Part shown: piece after piece, positions 1 through 7,123 of the stretch
Numbering within the stretch: the stretch's first letter is position 1
Layout: each line of letters opens with the position of its first letter
Origin: Balneolales bacterium
GTDB taxonomy: Bacteria > Bacteroidota > Rhodothermia > Balneolales > Natronogracilivirgulaceae
DNA length: 7,495 bases
Assembly: GCA_007120555.1 (NCBI GenBank)
Contig: SKNL01000028.1
Location: 1 to 7,495, forward strand
Direction: 5' to 3'
Translations under genes and position numbers: made by a program
The notes under the pieces: generated by a model
Seen by the model: only the letters and a program-made list of their open reading frames with translations
The model's database searches: none
Told to the model about the DNA's origin: nothing

Positions 1-1637
1 GGATGAATGGCCCAGTCTTCCTCGAAAGTGGACGGGAATTCGACGAAATCACGCGGGACCGCGGTCATAGCCTGCGACGGGTACTTCACATCGGAAAACA
101 GGCCGTGAACACCGTGTCCCATTTCGTGGAACAGGGTGGTAACGTTGTCGAAGGTGATCAGCGCGGGCTCGCCTTCGGCGGGTTTGGCGATGTTGAGCAC
201 ATTGACAACCACGGGTTTTTTATCGAGCAGGTGTGATTGTCCCACATAGGAGCTCATCCAGGCACCGCCGCGCTTGGAATCGCGGGCAAAATAGTCGGCA
301 TAGAACAGGCCGAGCTGTTCGCCGTCGTAGTCAAAGACGTCGAAAACGCGCACGTCCTCGTGGTAGACCGGCAGATCGGACCGCTCCTCGAAGGAGATGC
401 CGTAGAGCCGGTTCATGGCATAGAAAACACCGTCTTCCAGCACCCGGTCGAGTTCGAAATAGGGACGGATTTCGGCGTCGTCGATGTCGTATTCGGCTTC
501 GCGTACCCGTTCGGCGTAGTATTCCCAATCCCAGGGACGCACCTGGTCATCGATGCCGTCTTCAAGCATCTTCTGCCAGATCATCTCCGCCTCGCGCCCG
601 GTGTTGGCACGGACGGCAGGGATCAGGTCCGTCAGCATGTTGAGCACGTTATCGGGGTTCTGTGCGGTCTGGGGTTCCAGGGCAAACGTCGCAAAGTTCT
701 CATATCCCAGCAGCTGCGCACGTTCGGCGCGCAGTTGGGAGAGGCTCAGTACGATCGGGCGCGTGTCGATGCCGCCGTCCTCACCGATACCCCGGTAGGC
801 CGATGCCTCCCAGACACGGCGGCGCACATCGCGGTTCTTCAGGCTGGTCAGTACCGGCACCCGGGTGGTGTTGGTGATGGAGAGCAGGTACTTGCCCTCG
901 TGTCCGCGATCTTCGGCGGCTTCCTTCGCTGCGGCAATGCGATCGCGGCTGAGCCCTTCCAGTTCGCTTTCATCATCTATGATCACGGCACGTTCGCGGC
1001 TCATCTCCAGCAGTTTCTGCTGGAACTCCGTGCTGAGAGAGGAGAGTTCGGCATTGATCTCCCGGATCCGCTGCTGCTCCATTTCGCCAAGCAGGGCACC
1101 GGAACGGACAAAATTGCGGTAAGTATCCCGAAGCAGTTTCTCTTCGGCCTCGTTCAGCTCAAGCTCATCCTTGCGATCGTACAGCGTGCGGACCCGCTGG
1201 AACAGATCGGCATTCAACCGGATGTTGTCTGAGTGCTCCGCAAAGCGCGGGGCCATCTCCGACTGGATCTGCTGGATGGTTTCATTCGTATGAGCCGAAT
1301 TCATGTTGGAAAATACGCGTCGAGCACGTCCGAGAAGCTCCCCGCTGCGCTCCATGGCCACGATCGTGTTCTCGAACGTGGGAGGCTCGGGATTGGTGGC
1401 GATGGCCTCGATCTCACCCATCTCCTTCTCCATGCCCGCAACCAGGGCCGGCTTGTAGTGTTCATCGGATATGGCGTCAAAATCGGGCGCCTCAAAAGGC
1501 AGCGTGCTGGGTGCGTAAAAGGGATTGGTTTCGTCGAACATAACTTCTATTCGGGCTTCGCGTGCATTAGGTGAACAGGCACCAATAACAAGCACTAGCA
1601 CCGCCAGCATTCCAGTGACTATCTGTTTGTGGTTCAT
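1..1637 (-). CDS. dcp: M3-family zinc metallopeptidase, Dcp-like (peptidyl-dipeptidase), lipoprotein; 3' end outside window
   Basis: This is probably a peptidyl-dipeptidase of the Dcp branch of family M3, which removes C-terminal dipeptides from oligopeptides. The frame is open from ATG at 1637 to the window edge, giving 545 complete codons. The zinc-binding HExxH is visible as HEMGH at residues 504-508 (bases 114-128). The third metal ligand is E533 in DFVEFPS, followed by an EDWAIHP-like ending that fits Dcp better than oligopeptidase A, which usually reads DAVELPSQ. Upstream, LRAERAQLLGYENFA near residues 300-315 is a family hallmark. Family members run to about 680-710 residues, so roughly 150 C-terminal residues, including the substrate-binding His/Tyr residues, are missing. 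The start is chosen because it begins with a lipoprotein signal: a hydrophobic stretch at residues 5-20 and Cys21. The Ser-Gly-Thr usual before PRDFVE is replaced by QAMTAV. The gene is divergent from alaS. M3 membership is secure; the exact specificity is inferred. Confidence 0.93.
   Translation of the reverse strand, partial: MNHKQIVTGMLAVLVLVIGACSPNAREARIEVMFDETNPFYAPSTLPFEAPDFDAISDEHYKPALVAGMEKEMGEIEAIATNPEPPTFENTIVAMERSGELLGRARRVFSNMNSAHTNETIQQIQSEMAPRFAEHSDNIRLNADLFQRVRTLYDRKDELELNEAEEKLLRDTYRNFVRSGALLGEMEQQRIREINAELSSLSTEFQQKLLEMSRERAVIIDDESELEGLSRDRIAAAKEAAEDRGHEGKYLLSITNTTRVPVLTSLKNRDVRRRVWEASAYRGIGEDGGIDTRPIVLSLSQLRAERAQLLGYENFATFALEPQTAQNPDNVLNMLTDLIPAVRANTGREAEMIWQKMLEDGIDDQVRPWDWEYYAERVREAEYDIDDAEIRPYFELDRVLEDGVFYAMNRLYGISFEERSDLPVYHEDVRVFDVFDYDGEQLGLFYADYFARDSKRGGAWMSSYVGQSHLLDKKPVVVNVLNIAKPAEGEPALITFDNVTTLFHEMGHGVHGLFSDVKYPSQAMTAVPRDFVEFPSTFEEDWAIH
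1575..1637 (-). other. Lipoprotein signal peptide of the M3 peptidase
   Basis: Residues 1-21 read MNHKQIVTG, then a run of Met, Leu, Ala and Val, then VIGAC. There is a short polar start with one lysine (K4), a hydrophobic core at residues 6-18 and a lipobox-like V-I-G-A-C with the modifiable cysteine at residue 21. This predicts export, lipidation and membrane anchoring of the peptidase, so it would act on peptides outside the cytoplasm, unlike the classical cytoplasmic Dcp of enterobacteria. The lipobox is slightly non-standard: Ile rather than Leu at -3. Confidence 0.75.
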
Positions 1638-1646
1638 AGGGACATT

Positions 1647-1673
1647 CAAATTAGGTATGATGGAAAGGGTCAA
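1647..1673 (-). promoter_or_regulatory. Candidate Bacteroidota-type promoter for the M3 peptidase gene
   Basis: Read on the minus strand, TTG (1673-1671) is followed after 17 bases by TAATTTG (1653-1647). This resembles the -33 TTG and -7 TAnnTTTG elements of Bacteroidota, but the -7 box is one base short. Transcription would begin only a few bases before the ATG at 1637, leaving almost no leader, which weakens the call. A TATAAT-like sequence further upstream on the same strand, inside the direct repeats near 1720-1726, is an alternative. Confidence 0.3.
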
Positions 1674-1696
1674 CGGTGCATTGATCGATGACAGAC

Positions 1697-1710
1697 ACCG
1701 GAGATCCGGT
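1697..1710. repeat. Perfect palindrome ACCGGA-GA-TCCGGT
   Basis: A 6-bp perfect inverted repeat with a 2-base centre lies 60-73 bases upstream of the peptidase start. Its position between divergent genes suits a regulator's operator, but no regulator is known here. CCGG is frequent throughout this window, so chance is a real possibility. Nine bases of it are repeated in inverted orientation at 1822-1830. Confidence 0.5.
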
Positions 1711-1714
1711 ACAG

Positions 1715-1747
1715 ACGGATTATAATAGTACGGATTATAGTAATAGT
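1715..1747. repeat. Short direct repeat, two copies of ACGGATTATA...ATAGT
   Basis: ACGGATTATAATAGT (1715-1729) is followed immediately by ACGGATTATAGTAATAGT (1730-1747). The copies differ by a 3-base insertion in the second. They sit in the AT-rich centre of the divergent region. They may be tandem binding sites or simply slippage in non-coding DNA. Confidence 0.65.
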
Positions 1748-1892
1748 GTCGTATTTCCCGGTTTTTTTAAAGGTAATGCGTCAATATACAAAAAGACGGA
1801 TTCCTTTCCTGCTCCGGTTGTCCGGATCTCTGATTCCGGTCCATGAAATGCCGGATAATAAAGCATCTTTCTGACGTTTTTACTATATTATC

Positions 1893-1900
1893 AAGCTTTG
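1893..1900 (+). promoter_or_regulatory. Weak candidate -7 box for alaS (AAGCTTTG)
   Basis: AAGCTTTG matches TAnnTTTG except at the first base. TTTCTG lies about 19 bases upstream (1868-1873) as a poor -33 match. Transcription would start near 1906 and leave a leader of about 60 bases before the alaS ATG. It is the best candidate on the plus strand in this gap, but not a strong one. Confidence 0.25.
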
Positions 1901-1966
1901 AAAGAAAACTGGACTGCTCTTCCGGAACGAATCCCGAAACAACAGAATCTCACAAAACCAGCATAC

Positions 1967-4651
1967 ATGTCCGTTCGAACATCTCATCAGATCCGCCAGG
2001 ATTTCTTCGACTATTTCAGGGAAAAAGACCACCTGATCGTGGAAAGCGTGCCGGTGGTGCCTCAGGACGATCCGACCCTGCTTTTCATAAACGCGGGTAT
2101 GAATCCGTTCAAACCCATTTTCCTGGGAGAACAGGAGGGTTTCACACGGGCGGGCAAGGAGTGGAAGCGGGTTGCCAATACCCAGAAATGCATCCGGGTC
2201 AGCGGCAAGCACAATGACCTGGAGGAGGTCGGACACGACACCTACCATCATACGCTGTTCGAAATGCTCGGCAACTGGTCCTTCGGCGACTACTTCAAGA
2301 AAGAGGGCATTGCCTGGGCGTGGGAGCTGCTGGTAGACCGCTGGGGCCTGGAGCCGGACCGCCTGTACGCCACCGTATTCGGCGGCGACGACGAAGACGG
2401 CCTGCCCGCTGATGACGAGGCCGCAGAACTCTGGGCGTCCGAAACCCCCATCCCGAAGAACCATATCCTCAAATTCGGCAAAAAAGACAATTTCTGGGAG
2501 ATGGGCGACACCGGTCCGTGCGGACCCTGTTCCGAGGTGCATATCGACCTGCGTTCCGACGAAGAGCGCAAAAAGATCGATGGCGCAACGCTGGTGAACA
2601 TGGACGATCCCCGCGTCATGGAGATCTGGAACCTGGTCTTCATCCAGTTCAACCGGCAGAAGGACGGCTCGCTCAACCCGCTGCCTGCCCAGCACGTGGA
2701 TACCGGCATGGGCTTTGAGCGCATCGTGGCCGTGCTGCAGGGCAAGAAATCCAACTACGACACCGACGTGTTCACGCCGCTCCTCGACGCCATCAGCAAG
2801 CGGGCCGGTGTTCCCTATGGCCGGTCGGAAGAGACCGATATCGCCATGCGCGTTATCGCCGACCACATCCGCGCCGTCAGTTTTGCCGTAGCGGACGGGG
2901 TCACCCCGAGCAACGAGGACCGCGGCTATGTCATCCGCCGCATCCTGCGCCGCGCCAGCCGTTATGCCTGGGACCGGCTCAACATCCGCGAGGCGTTCAT
3001 GAGCAGCCTGGTGGATGTGCTTGCCGCCCAGTTCAAAGACATTTTCCCGGAACTGACGGAAAAGGCCCGGCACGTCAAAAAAGTGGTCACCGCCGAAGAG
3101 ACCTCTTTCCTCAGGACGCTGGACCAGGGCATCGCCCATTTCAATGAGATGGTGGATGCGCTCCCCGAAGGAACCGCGCAGCTGCCCGGCGAAGAGGCCT
3201 TCAAGCTGCACGACACCTACGGCTTCCCGATCGACCTGACCGAACTGATGGCGCGCGAGCGCGGCATCTCGGTCGACATGGAGGGATTCAAGTCCCGGAT
3301 GAAGGAACAGAAAGAGCGTGCGCGTCAGGCCGGCAAATTCAGGGCGGACGATGATTCCGAAGCGTCAACCGGCATCACCCGGTTTGCAACAGCTGCAGGA
3401 ACGGGTTCCGTCTTCACCGGGTACGAGGAAAACGAAACATCCTGCCACATCCAGGAAGCCGGTGAGTACAACGGAAAACCGGTGGTGGTGCTCGACCGGA
3501 CCCCGTTTTATGCCGAGAGCGGCGGACAGATTGCCGATACCGGTGTGATCACCAATCCCCGTACCGGTGAGAGCCTGAATGTGGTGGATGTGCAGTATGT
3601 CGGCGAACACCGGGTCCATTTCGTGGACCGCAAGCCGAACTCCACCGATGGCAGCTGGGTGGCTGCCGTAGATGCGGACCGTCGCGCTGAAATCGAGCGC
3701 CACCACTCCGCCACGCACTTGCTGCACGCCGCATTGCGGGAAACCCTGGGCGAGCATGTGGCGCAGCGCGGATCACTGGTCGCCCCGGACCGTCTGCGTT
3801 TCGACTTTTCCCATTATGAGCCCGTCACGGCCGGGCAGCTCGATGAAATCGAGGAGCGGGTCAACGAGAAGATCCGCGAGAACATCGCTCTCGATGAAGA
3901 CCGGGACGTTCCGATTGAGGAAGCCAAAAAACGAGGTGCGATGATGCTCTTCGGTGAGAAATACGGGGAGAAAGTCCGGGTGATCACTTTTGATCCGGAG
4001 TACTCCGTGGAACTGTGCGGCGGGACGCATGTCGGCGCCACCGGCGAGATCGGCTATCTGCGCCTGGCATCCGAGAGTTCGGTCGCCGCAGGTATAAGAA
4101 GGGTTGAGGCCCTCGCCGGCACCGTCGCCGACCACCACCTTCGCGAGGAAAAGCGCCTGCTGCAGCGCATTCGGCGCCAGATTGGAAAGGGGAGCCGGCC
4201 GGACGAAGAAATTCTCCGCCTGATGGAGGAAAAAAAGCAGCTTGAAAAACAGCTGGAAAAGTTGAACCGTCTCAAAGCGGGGCTCCGGCTCGATGAACTG
4301 CTGTCGCAGCCGGTCACCACCGGCAAGGGCATCCGCCTGGCTGCCGGTGAAATTGAAGGGGCGGATATGAATACGCTGAAACAGCTGGGATATGACGCCC
4401 TGAACAAAGCACAAAAAAACACCGTGATCGTCCTCGGTTCGCGTGACAATGATCAGGGGAAAGTCTATCTCATGACAGCAGTCACCGAAGACCTGATCGC
4501 GACCGGGATCAAGGCCGGCGCCCTCGTAGGCAGCCTGGCACGAACGGTCGGCGGCGGCGGAGGCGGGCAGCCCAACCTGGCCACAGCCGGAGGCAGGGAA
4601 CCCGGGAAACTGAAAGAAGTATTTGATCAGGCAAAAGCAGCACTCTCCTGA
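1967..4651 (+). CDS. alaS: Alanyl-tRNA synthetase
   Basis: This cytoplasmic class II synthetase charges tRNA-Ala with alanine using ATP. The product is 894 residues, close to the usual 870-900. Catalytic-domain landmarks are LFINAGMNPFKPIFLG near the N-terminus, HTLFEMLGNWSFGDYFK, GDTGPCGPCSE at residues 180-190 and TGMGFERI at 246-253 (motif 3). The editing domain, which hydrolyses mischarged Ser- and Gly-tRNA-Ala, is intact: HSATH at residues 580-584 and CGGTH at 684-688 supply the metal ligands. A charged helical, coiled-coil-like stretch (about 725-778) leads to the C-Ala domain with its VGGGGGG segment at 861-867 followed by QPNLATAGG. The frame is open further upstream to a TTG at 1898, but homologous sequence begins at MSVRTSHQIRQDF, so ATG 1967 is the better start. 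There is no clear Shine-Dalgarno sequence. The nearest gene downstream is pdhA, 198 bases away, with no obvious terminator between. Confidence 0.98.
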   Translation: MSVRTSHQIRQDFFDYFREKDHLIVESVPVVPQDDPTLLFINAGMNPFKPIFLGEQEGFTRAGKEWKRVANTQKCIRVSGKHNDLEEVGHDTYHHTLFEMLGNWSFGDYFKKEGIAWAWELLVDRWGLEPDRLYATVFGGDDEDGLPADDEAAELWASETPIPKNHILKFGKKDNFWEMGDTGPCGPCSEVHIDLRSDEERKKIDGATLVNMDDPRVMEIWNLVFIQFNRQKDGSLNPLPAQHVDTGMGFERIVAVLQGKKSNYDTDVFTPLLDAISKRAGVPYGRSEETDIAMRVIADHIRAVSFAVADGVTPSNEDRGYVIRRILRRASRYAWDRLNIREAFMSSLVDVLAAQFKDIFPELTEKARHVKKVVTAEETSFLRTLDQGIAHFNEMVDALPEGTAQLPGEEAFKLHDTYGFPIDLTELMARERGISVDMEGFKSRMKEQKERARQAGKFRADDDSEASTGITRFATAAGTGSVFTGYEENETSCHIQEAGEYNGKPVVVLDRTPFYAESGGQIADTGVITNPRTGESLNVVDVQYVGEHRVHFVDRKPNSTDGSWVAAVDADRRAEIERHHSATHLLHAALRETLGEHVAQRGSLVAPDRLRFDFSHYEPVTAGQLDEIEERVNEKIRENIALDEDRDVPIEEAKKRGAMMLFGEKYGEKVRVITFDPEYSVELCGGTHVGATGEIGYLRLASESSVAAGIRRVEALAGTVADHHLREEKRLLQRIRRQIGKGSRPDEEILRLMEEKKQLEKQLEKLNRLKAGLRLDELLSQPVTTGKGIRLAAGEIEGADMNTLKQLGYDALNKAQKNTVIVLGSRDNDQGKVYLMTAVTEDLIATGIKAGALVGSLARTVGGGGGGQPNLATAGGREPGKLKEVFDQAKAALS

Positions 4652-4720
4652 TTCTTATGCCGGGCAGAATGATACGTCACGGTTTGGTGTTATATCGTCA
4701 GAAAATTCGGCAGGTTTTTG

Positions 4721-4728
4721 TATCTTTG
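4721..4728 (+). promoter_or_regulatory. Probable -7 element (TATCTTTG) of the pdhABC promoter
   Basis: TATCTTTG matches the Bacteroidota -7 consensus TAnnTTTG at every fixed position and lies in the 198-base gap between alaS and pdhA. A clear -33 TTG at the usual 17-23 base distance is missing; the nearest TTG (4684-4686) is too far away. Transcription would start near 4734 and give a leader of about 115 bases. This supports an independent promoter for the pdh operon, although read-through from alaS is not excluded. Confidence 0.5.
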
Positions 4729-4822
4729 CAGCCGGAAAAAGAGACGGCAGGCGTCGTATCATTTTGCAGATTAATAACATAGGATTGCCACACAGCATCA
4801 GCCGACATAGTAAGGCACATAT

Positions 4823-4846
4823 ATGATGCGTAAACAAGATTTCTAA
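4823..4846 (+). other. Seven-codon upstream reading frame before pdhA
   Basis: ATGATGCGTAAACAAGATTT, continuing to TAA at 4844-4846, encodes MMRKQDF and stops three bases before the pdhA ATG, in the same frame. A ribosome ending there could reinitiate at pdhA. No ribosome-binding sequence is evident in front of it, and such a short frame may be chance. Confidence 0.15.
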
Positions 4847-4849
4847 CAG

Positions 4850-5929
4850 ATGTCCAACAATACAGATAAATCTTCTATTAAAAGCAGAACAGCATCCATC
4901 ACCAGGGCCACTGATCTGCCCAAACCAACCAGGAAAACCCACAAGGGACTGAACATCTCCGAAGATCAGCTTCTTGAGTTGTACGAATCCATGTATCTGC
5001 AACGCCGCTTTGAGGAGCGCTCAATGCAGATGTACCAGAAAGGGAAATTCGGCGGTTTCCTCCATCTTTATATAGGGCAGGAAGCCGTATCCACCGGATC
5101 GGCATTCGCCCTGAACGATGATGACGACTTAATCACCGCATATCGCGACCATGGCCACGGCCTGGTCAAGGGGATCACGCCCAAAAAGGCCATGGCCGAA
5201 CTGTTTGGCAAGAAAGATGGATGCAGCCGCGGAAAAGGCGGATCCATGCACTATTTCGATACGGAAAAACATATGTGGGGCGGACACGGTATCGTGGGTG
5301 CGCACCTTCCGCTTGCTGCCGGTATTGCGTTTGCCAACAAATACAAGGAAAACGACCGCGTCACCATCTGTTTCTTCGGTGATGGCGCGGTGGATCAGGG
5401 TTCGCTCAACGAGAGTTTCAACCTGGCACAGCTCTGGAAGCTCCCGGTGATCTATGTGGTCGAAAACAACGGATACTCCATGGGAACGGCGGTCCATCGT
5501 CACAGTGCCGGGAAACTGGCCGACCGTGCCATTCCCTACGGCATGAAATACGGTGTGGTCAACGGGATGGACCTTTTCAGCGTTATCGAAAAGGTCAGCG
5601 AAGTGGCCGAATATGTCCGCGAGACCCAGGAACCCTATTTCCTTGAAATCGTCACTTACCGCTACCGCGGCCACTCCATGAGCGATCCGGCCAACTACCG
5701 TACCAAGGAGGAGCTGGAAGAGTACAAGAAAATCGATCCCATCGAGCGGCTGAAGACCTACATCCTCGAAAAGGACATCGCAAAGGAAAAAGATCTGGAA
5801 GCCATCAATGAAAAGGTGGAAGAGGTGGTACTCGAGGCGGTCGAGTTCGCCGACAACAACGACTTCCCGGATGAAGAAGAGTTGTACCAGGACATATATG
5901 CCGACGACGACTTCCCATACCTCACATGA
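4850..5929 (+). CDS. pdhA: Pyruvate dehydrogenase E1 component, alpha subunit
   Basis: The 359-residue protein is the thiamine-diphosphate-binding half of the E1 heterotetramer, which decarboxylates pyruvate and reductively acetylates E2. The ThDP/Mg motif runs from GDG at residues 177-179 to NN at 206-207. Other family landmarks are LYIGQEAVSTG, TAYRDHGH, the GKGGSMHYF segment before the GGHGIVGAHLPLAAG stretch, and the YRYRGHSMSDP loop at 270-280, whose counterpart is the regulatory serine loop of mitochondrial E1 alpha. Homology begins near ISEDQLLELYESMYLQRRFEE, so about 35 residues at the N-terminus are an extension rich in Ser, Thr, Lys and Arg. No later ATG would preserve the core, so ATG 4850 stands. 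The C-terminus is strongly acidic. pdhB follows after 100 bases. A branched-chain 2-oxoacid E1 alpha is the main alternative, but the sequence reads as the pyruvate type. Confidence 0.96.
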   Translation: MSNNTDKSSIKSRTASITRATDLPKPTRKTHKGLNISEDQLLELYESMYLQRRFEERSMQMYQKGKFGGFLHLYIGQEAVSTGSAFALNDDDDLITAYRDHGHGLVKGITPKKAMAELFGKKDGCSRGKGGSMHYFDTEKHMWGGHGIVGAHLPLAAGIAFANKYKENDRVTICFFGDGAVDQGSLNESFNLAQLWKLPVIYVVENNGYSMGTAVHRHSAGKLADRAIPYGMKYGVVNGMDLFSVIEKVSEVAEYVRETQEPYFLEIVTYRYRGHSMSDPANYRTKEELEEYKKIDPIERLKTYILEKDIAKEKDLEAINEKVEEVVLEAVEFADNNDFPDEEELYQDIYADDDFPYLT

Positions 5930-6024
5930 CCGCTCCGCGCGGGCCGGTTGAGGAAAACCACGAGGTCCGGCGAGCACGGTACCTCATCAACGATACAGAT
6001 ACAGAAATTCAGATTCATATTTAA
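5926..6024 (+). CDS. Possible 32-residue small ORF bridging pdhA and pdhB
   Basis: An ATG at 5926 overlaps the pdhA stop as ATGA. The frame stays open for 32 codons, beginning MTAPRGPVEENHE and ending TEIQIHI, and stops at TAA 6022-6024, five bases before the pdhB start. The ATGA overlap is typical of translational coupling, and the frame nearly fills the gap. I recognise no family, signal peptide or membrane segment in it. A frame this length stays open by chance fairly often, and the pdhB-pdhC gap holds one of similar length, so this is a hypothesis only. Confidence 0.2.
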   Translation: MTAPRGPVEENHEVRRARYLINDTDTEIQIHI

Positions 6025-6029
6025 AAAAC

Positions 6030-7010
6030 ATGGCGCAGAAACAATTCAGAGAAGTCATACGTGATGCCATCCGTGAAGAGATGGAACGCGATGATGACGT
6101 ATTTATCATGGGCGAGGAGGTTGCCGAATACAACGGCGCCTACAAAGCCACACAGGGACTGTTGGACCAGTTCGGGGATATGCGTGTCCTGGATACCCCC
6201 ATTTCGGAGCTGGGATTTGCCGGGCTGGGCGTCGGCGCAGCAATGAACGGCCTGAGGCCCATCGTCGAGTTCATGACCTTCAACTTTGCCCTGGTCGGCG
6301 TGGACCAGATCATCAACAACGCCGCCAAGATCCGGTACATGAGCGGCGGTCAGGTGAAGATCCCGATCGTATTCCGCGGTCCGAACGCCTCGGCCGGTCA
6401 GCTAAGCGCGACCCACTCCACAGCTTTCGAAAGTTTCTATGCCCACTTCCCGGGGCTGATCACCATCCACCCGTCCGAGCCTTACGATGCCAAGGGGCTT
6501 CTCAAGGCAGCGATCCGCAACGACAATCCGGTTATCTTCCTTGAGTCGGAGCAGATGTACGGCATGAAGCAGGAAGTGCCCGATGAGGAATATGTGCTCC
6601 CTATAGGCGAGGCCAAAATCAAGCGTGAAGGAAAGGACGTCACCGTGGTCGCGGACGGCAAGATGTATCATGTCGCCAAGCAGGCTGCCGAGCAGCTTGC
6701 CAAGGATGGCGTGGAAGTGGAGCTGATCGATCCGCGGACCATCAAGCCGTTCGATATGAAGACGGTCATCGAATCCGTGAAGAAAACCAACCGGTGCGTG
6801 GTTGTGGATGAGTCTCATCCCTTCGGCGGCGTGGCGGCCGAGGTCGGTTTCCAGATCCAGCGCGAAGCGTTTGACTACCTGGATGCCCCCGTGCAGCGCG
6901 TGACCCTTCCGGACGTTCCCGCGCCGTTTTCCAAAAAACTTTTTGATTTATGGCTTCCCGGTCCCAAGAATGTGATCGACGCCGTGAACGCCGTAACCTA
7001 CCGGTCGTGA
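6030..7010 (+). CDS. pdhB: Pyruvate dehydrogenase E1 component, beta subunit
   Basis: The 326-residue protein is the usual length for E1 beta, which completes the thiamine-diphosphate active site with PdhA. It contains the transketolase pyrimidine-binding domain (about residues 3-180) and the C-terminal transketolase domain (about 195-320). GEEVAEYNGAYKATQGL at 28-44 and TPISELGFAGLGVGAA at 56-71 are hallmarks; E60 is the glutamate expected to activate the cofactor. GPNASAGQLSATHS (117-130) includes the conserved active-site His129. ELIDPRTIKPFD (231-242) and DESHPFGG (260-267) mark the C-terminal domain. The segment VVADGKMYHVA at 206-216 departs from the more common TYSxMV wording. The ATG at 6030 is preceded by an A-rich stretch (TTTAAAAAAC) rather than a Shine-Dalgarno sequence, as is common in Bacteroidota. 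It lies between pdhA and pdhC and is probably on the same transcript. Confidence 0.96.
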   Translation: MAQKQFREVIRDAIREEMERDDDVFIMGEEVAEYNGAYKATQGLLDQFGDMRVLDTPISELGFAGLGVGAAMNGLRPIVEFMTFNFALVGVDQIINNAAKIRYMSGGQVKIPIVFRGPNASAGQLSATHSTAFESFYAHFPGLITIHPSEPYDAKGLLKAAIRNDNPVIFLESEQMYGMKQEVPDEEYVLPIGEAKIKREGKDVTVVADGKMYHVAKQAAEQLAKDGVEVELIDPRTIKPFDMKTVIESVKKTNRCVVVDESHPFGGVAAEVGFQIQREAFDYLDAPVQRVTLPDVPAPFSKKLFDLWLPGPKNVIDAVNAVTYRS

Positions 7011-7030
7011 GCCGGAGCGAGTGATGAGGG

Positions 7031-7056
7031 GCCGGTGACGATGTTGCGGCACCGGC
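7031..7056 (+). promoter_or_regulatory. Stem-loop between pdhB and pdhC
   Basis: GCCGGTG (7031-7037) and CACCGGC (7050-7056) form a perfect 7-bp GC-rich stem with a 12-base loop, 20 bases after the pdhB stop. No T run follows (the next bases are TTGACATCC), so it is not a standard intrinsic terminator. It could stabilise or delimit the upstream message, or reduce read-through into pdhC. The rest of the 119-base gap holds only the pdhC ribosome-binding site. Confidence 0.5.
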
Positions 7057-7117
7057 TTGACATCCACCCGAAACAAACCGAATATTGCACGAATTCAGAC
7101 CTTAAACAGACCAGATC

Positions 7118-7123
7118 AGAGGA
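7118..7123 (+). promoter_or_regulatory. Shine-Dalgarno-like site for pdhC (AGAGGA)
   Basis: AGAGGA lies six bases before the ATG at 7130 and supports that start. It is the clearest ribosome-binding sequence in the window; alaS, pdhA and pdhB lack one. E2 may therefore be translated with a different initiation strength from E1, which is inference. Confidence 0.55.

Larger units (their letters stand above)
1638..1966. other. Divergent intergenic region between the M3 peptidase and alaS
   Basis: These 329 bases hold no gene I can support. The centre (about 1715-1800) is clearly more AT-rich than the flanking genes. The region contains a CCGG-centred palindrome (1697-1710), direct repeats (1715-1747), a T run (1761-1767) without a preceding stem, several further CCGG sites between 1813 and 1927, and candidate promoters for both flanking genes. 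GAGATCCGG at 1701-1709 recurs inverted as CCGGATCTC at 1822-1830. I saw no T-box, riboswitch or terminator structure. Confidence 0.8.

Noticed and set aside
237..1232. 331-codon plus-strand frame opposite the M3 peptidase
   Set aside because: The minus strand encodes clear M3 motifs across the same bases, so this is a shadow of that gene.
1754..1770. Terminator suggested by CCCGG followed by a T run
   Set aside because: No complementary G-rich arm precedes the T run, so no stem can form; neither flanking gene ends here.
1898..1966. TTG start giving alaS 23 extra N-terminal residues
   Set aside because: AlaRS homology starts at the ATG at 1967, and the upstream codons resemble leader DNA and overlap a candidate promoter.
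1740..1966. T-box or other riboswitch leader for alaS
   Set aside because: No T-box consensus, specifier stem or terminator/antiterminator pair is visible, and T-boxes are not typical of this group.
1883..3211. Long open frame (442 codons) on the minus strand opposite alaS
   Set aside because: It lies antisense to a fully supported alaS and its translation matches no family I recognise; it is a by-product of GC-rich codon use.
4623..4826. 67-codon plus-strand frame across the alaS end and the following gap
   Set aside because: It begins inside alaS in another frame, spans the pdh promoter box and shows no family features.
5941..5975. Possible hairpin GCCGG...CCGGC in the pdhA-pdhB gap
   Set aside because: The arms are only 5 bp with a long loop, and CCGG repeats are too common here to support a structure.
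5129..5977. 282-codon minus-strand frame opposite pdhA
   Set aside because: It is antisense to conserved pdhA sequence and contains no recognisable motif.
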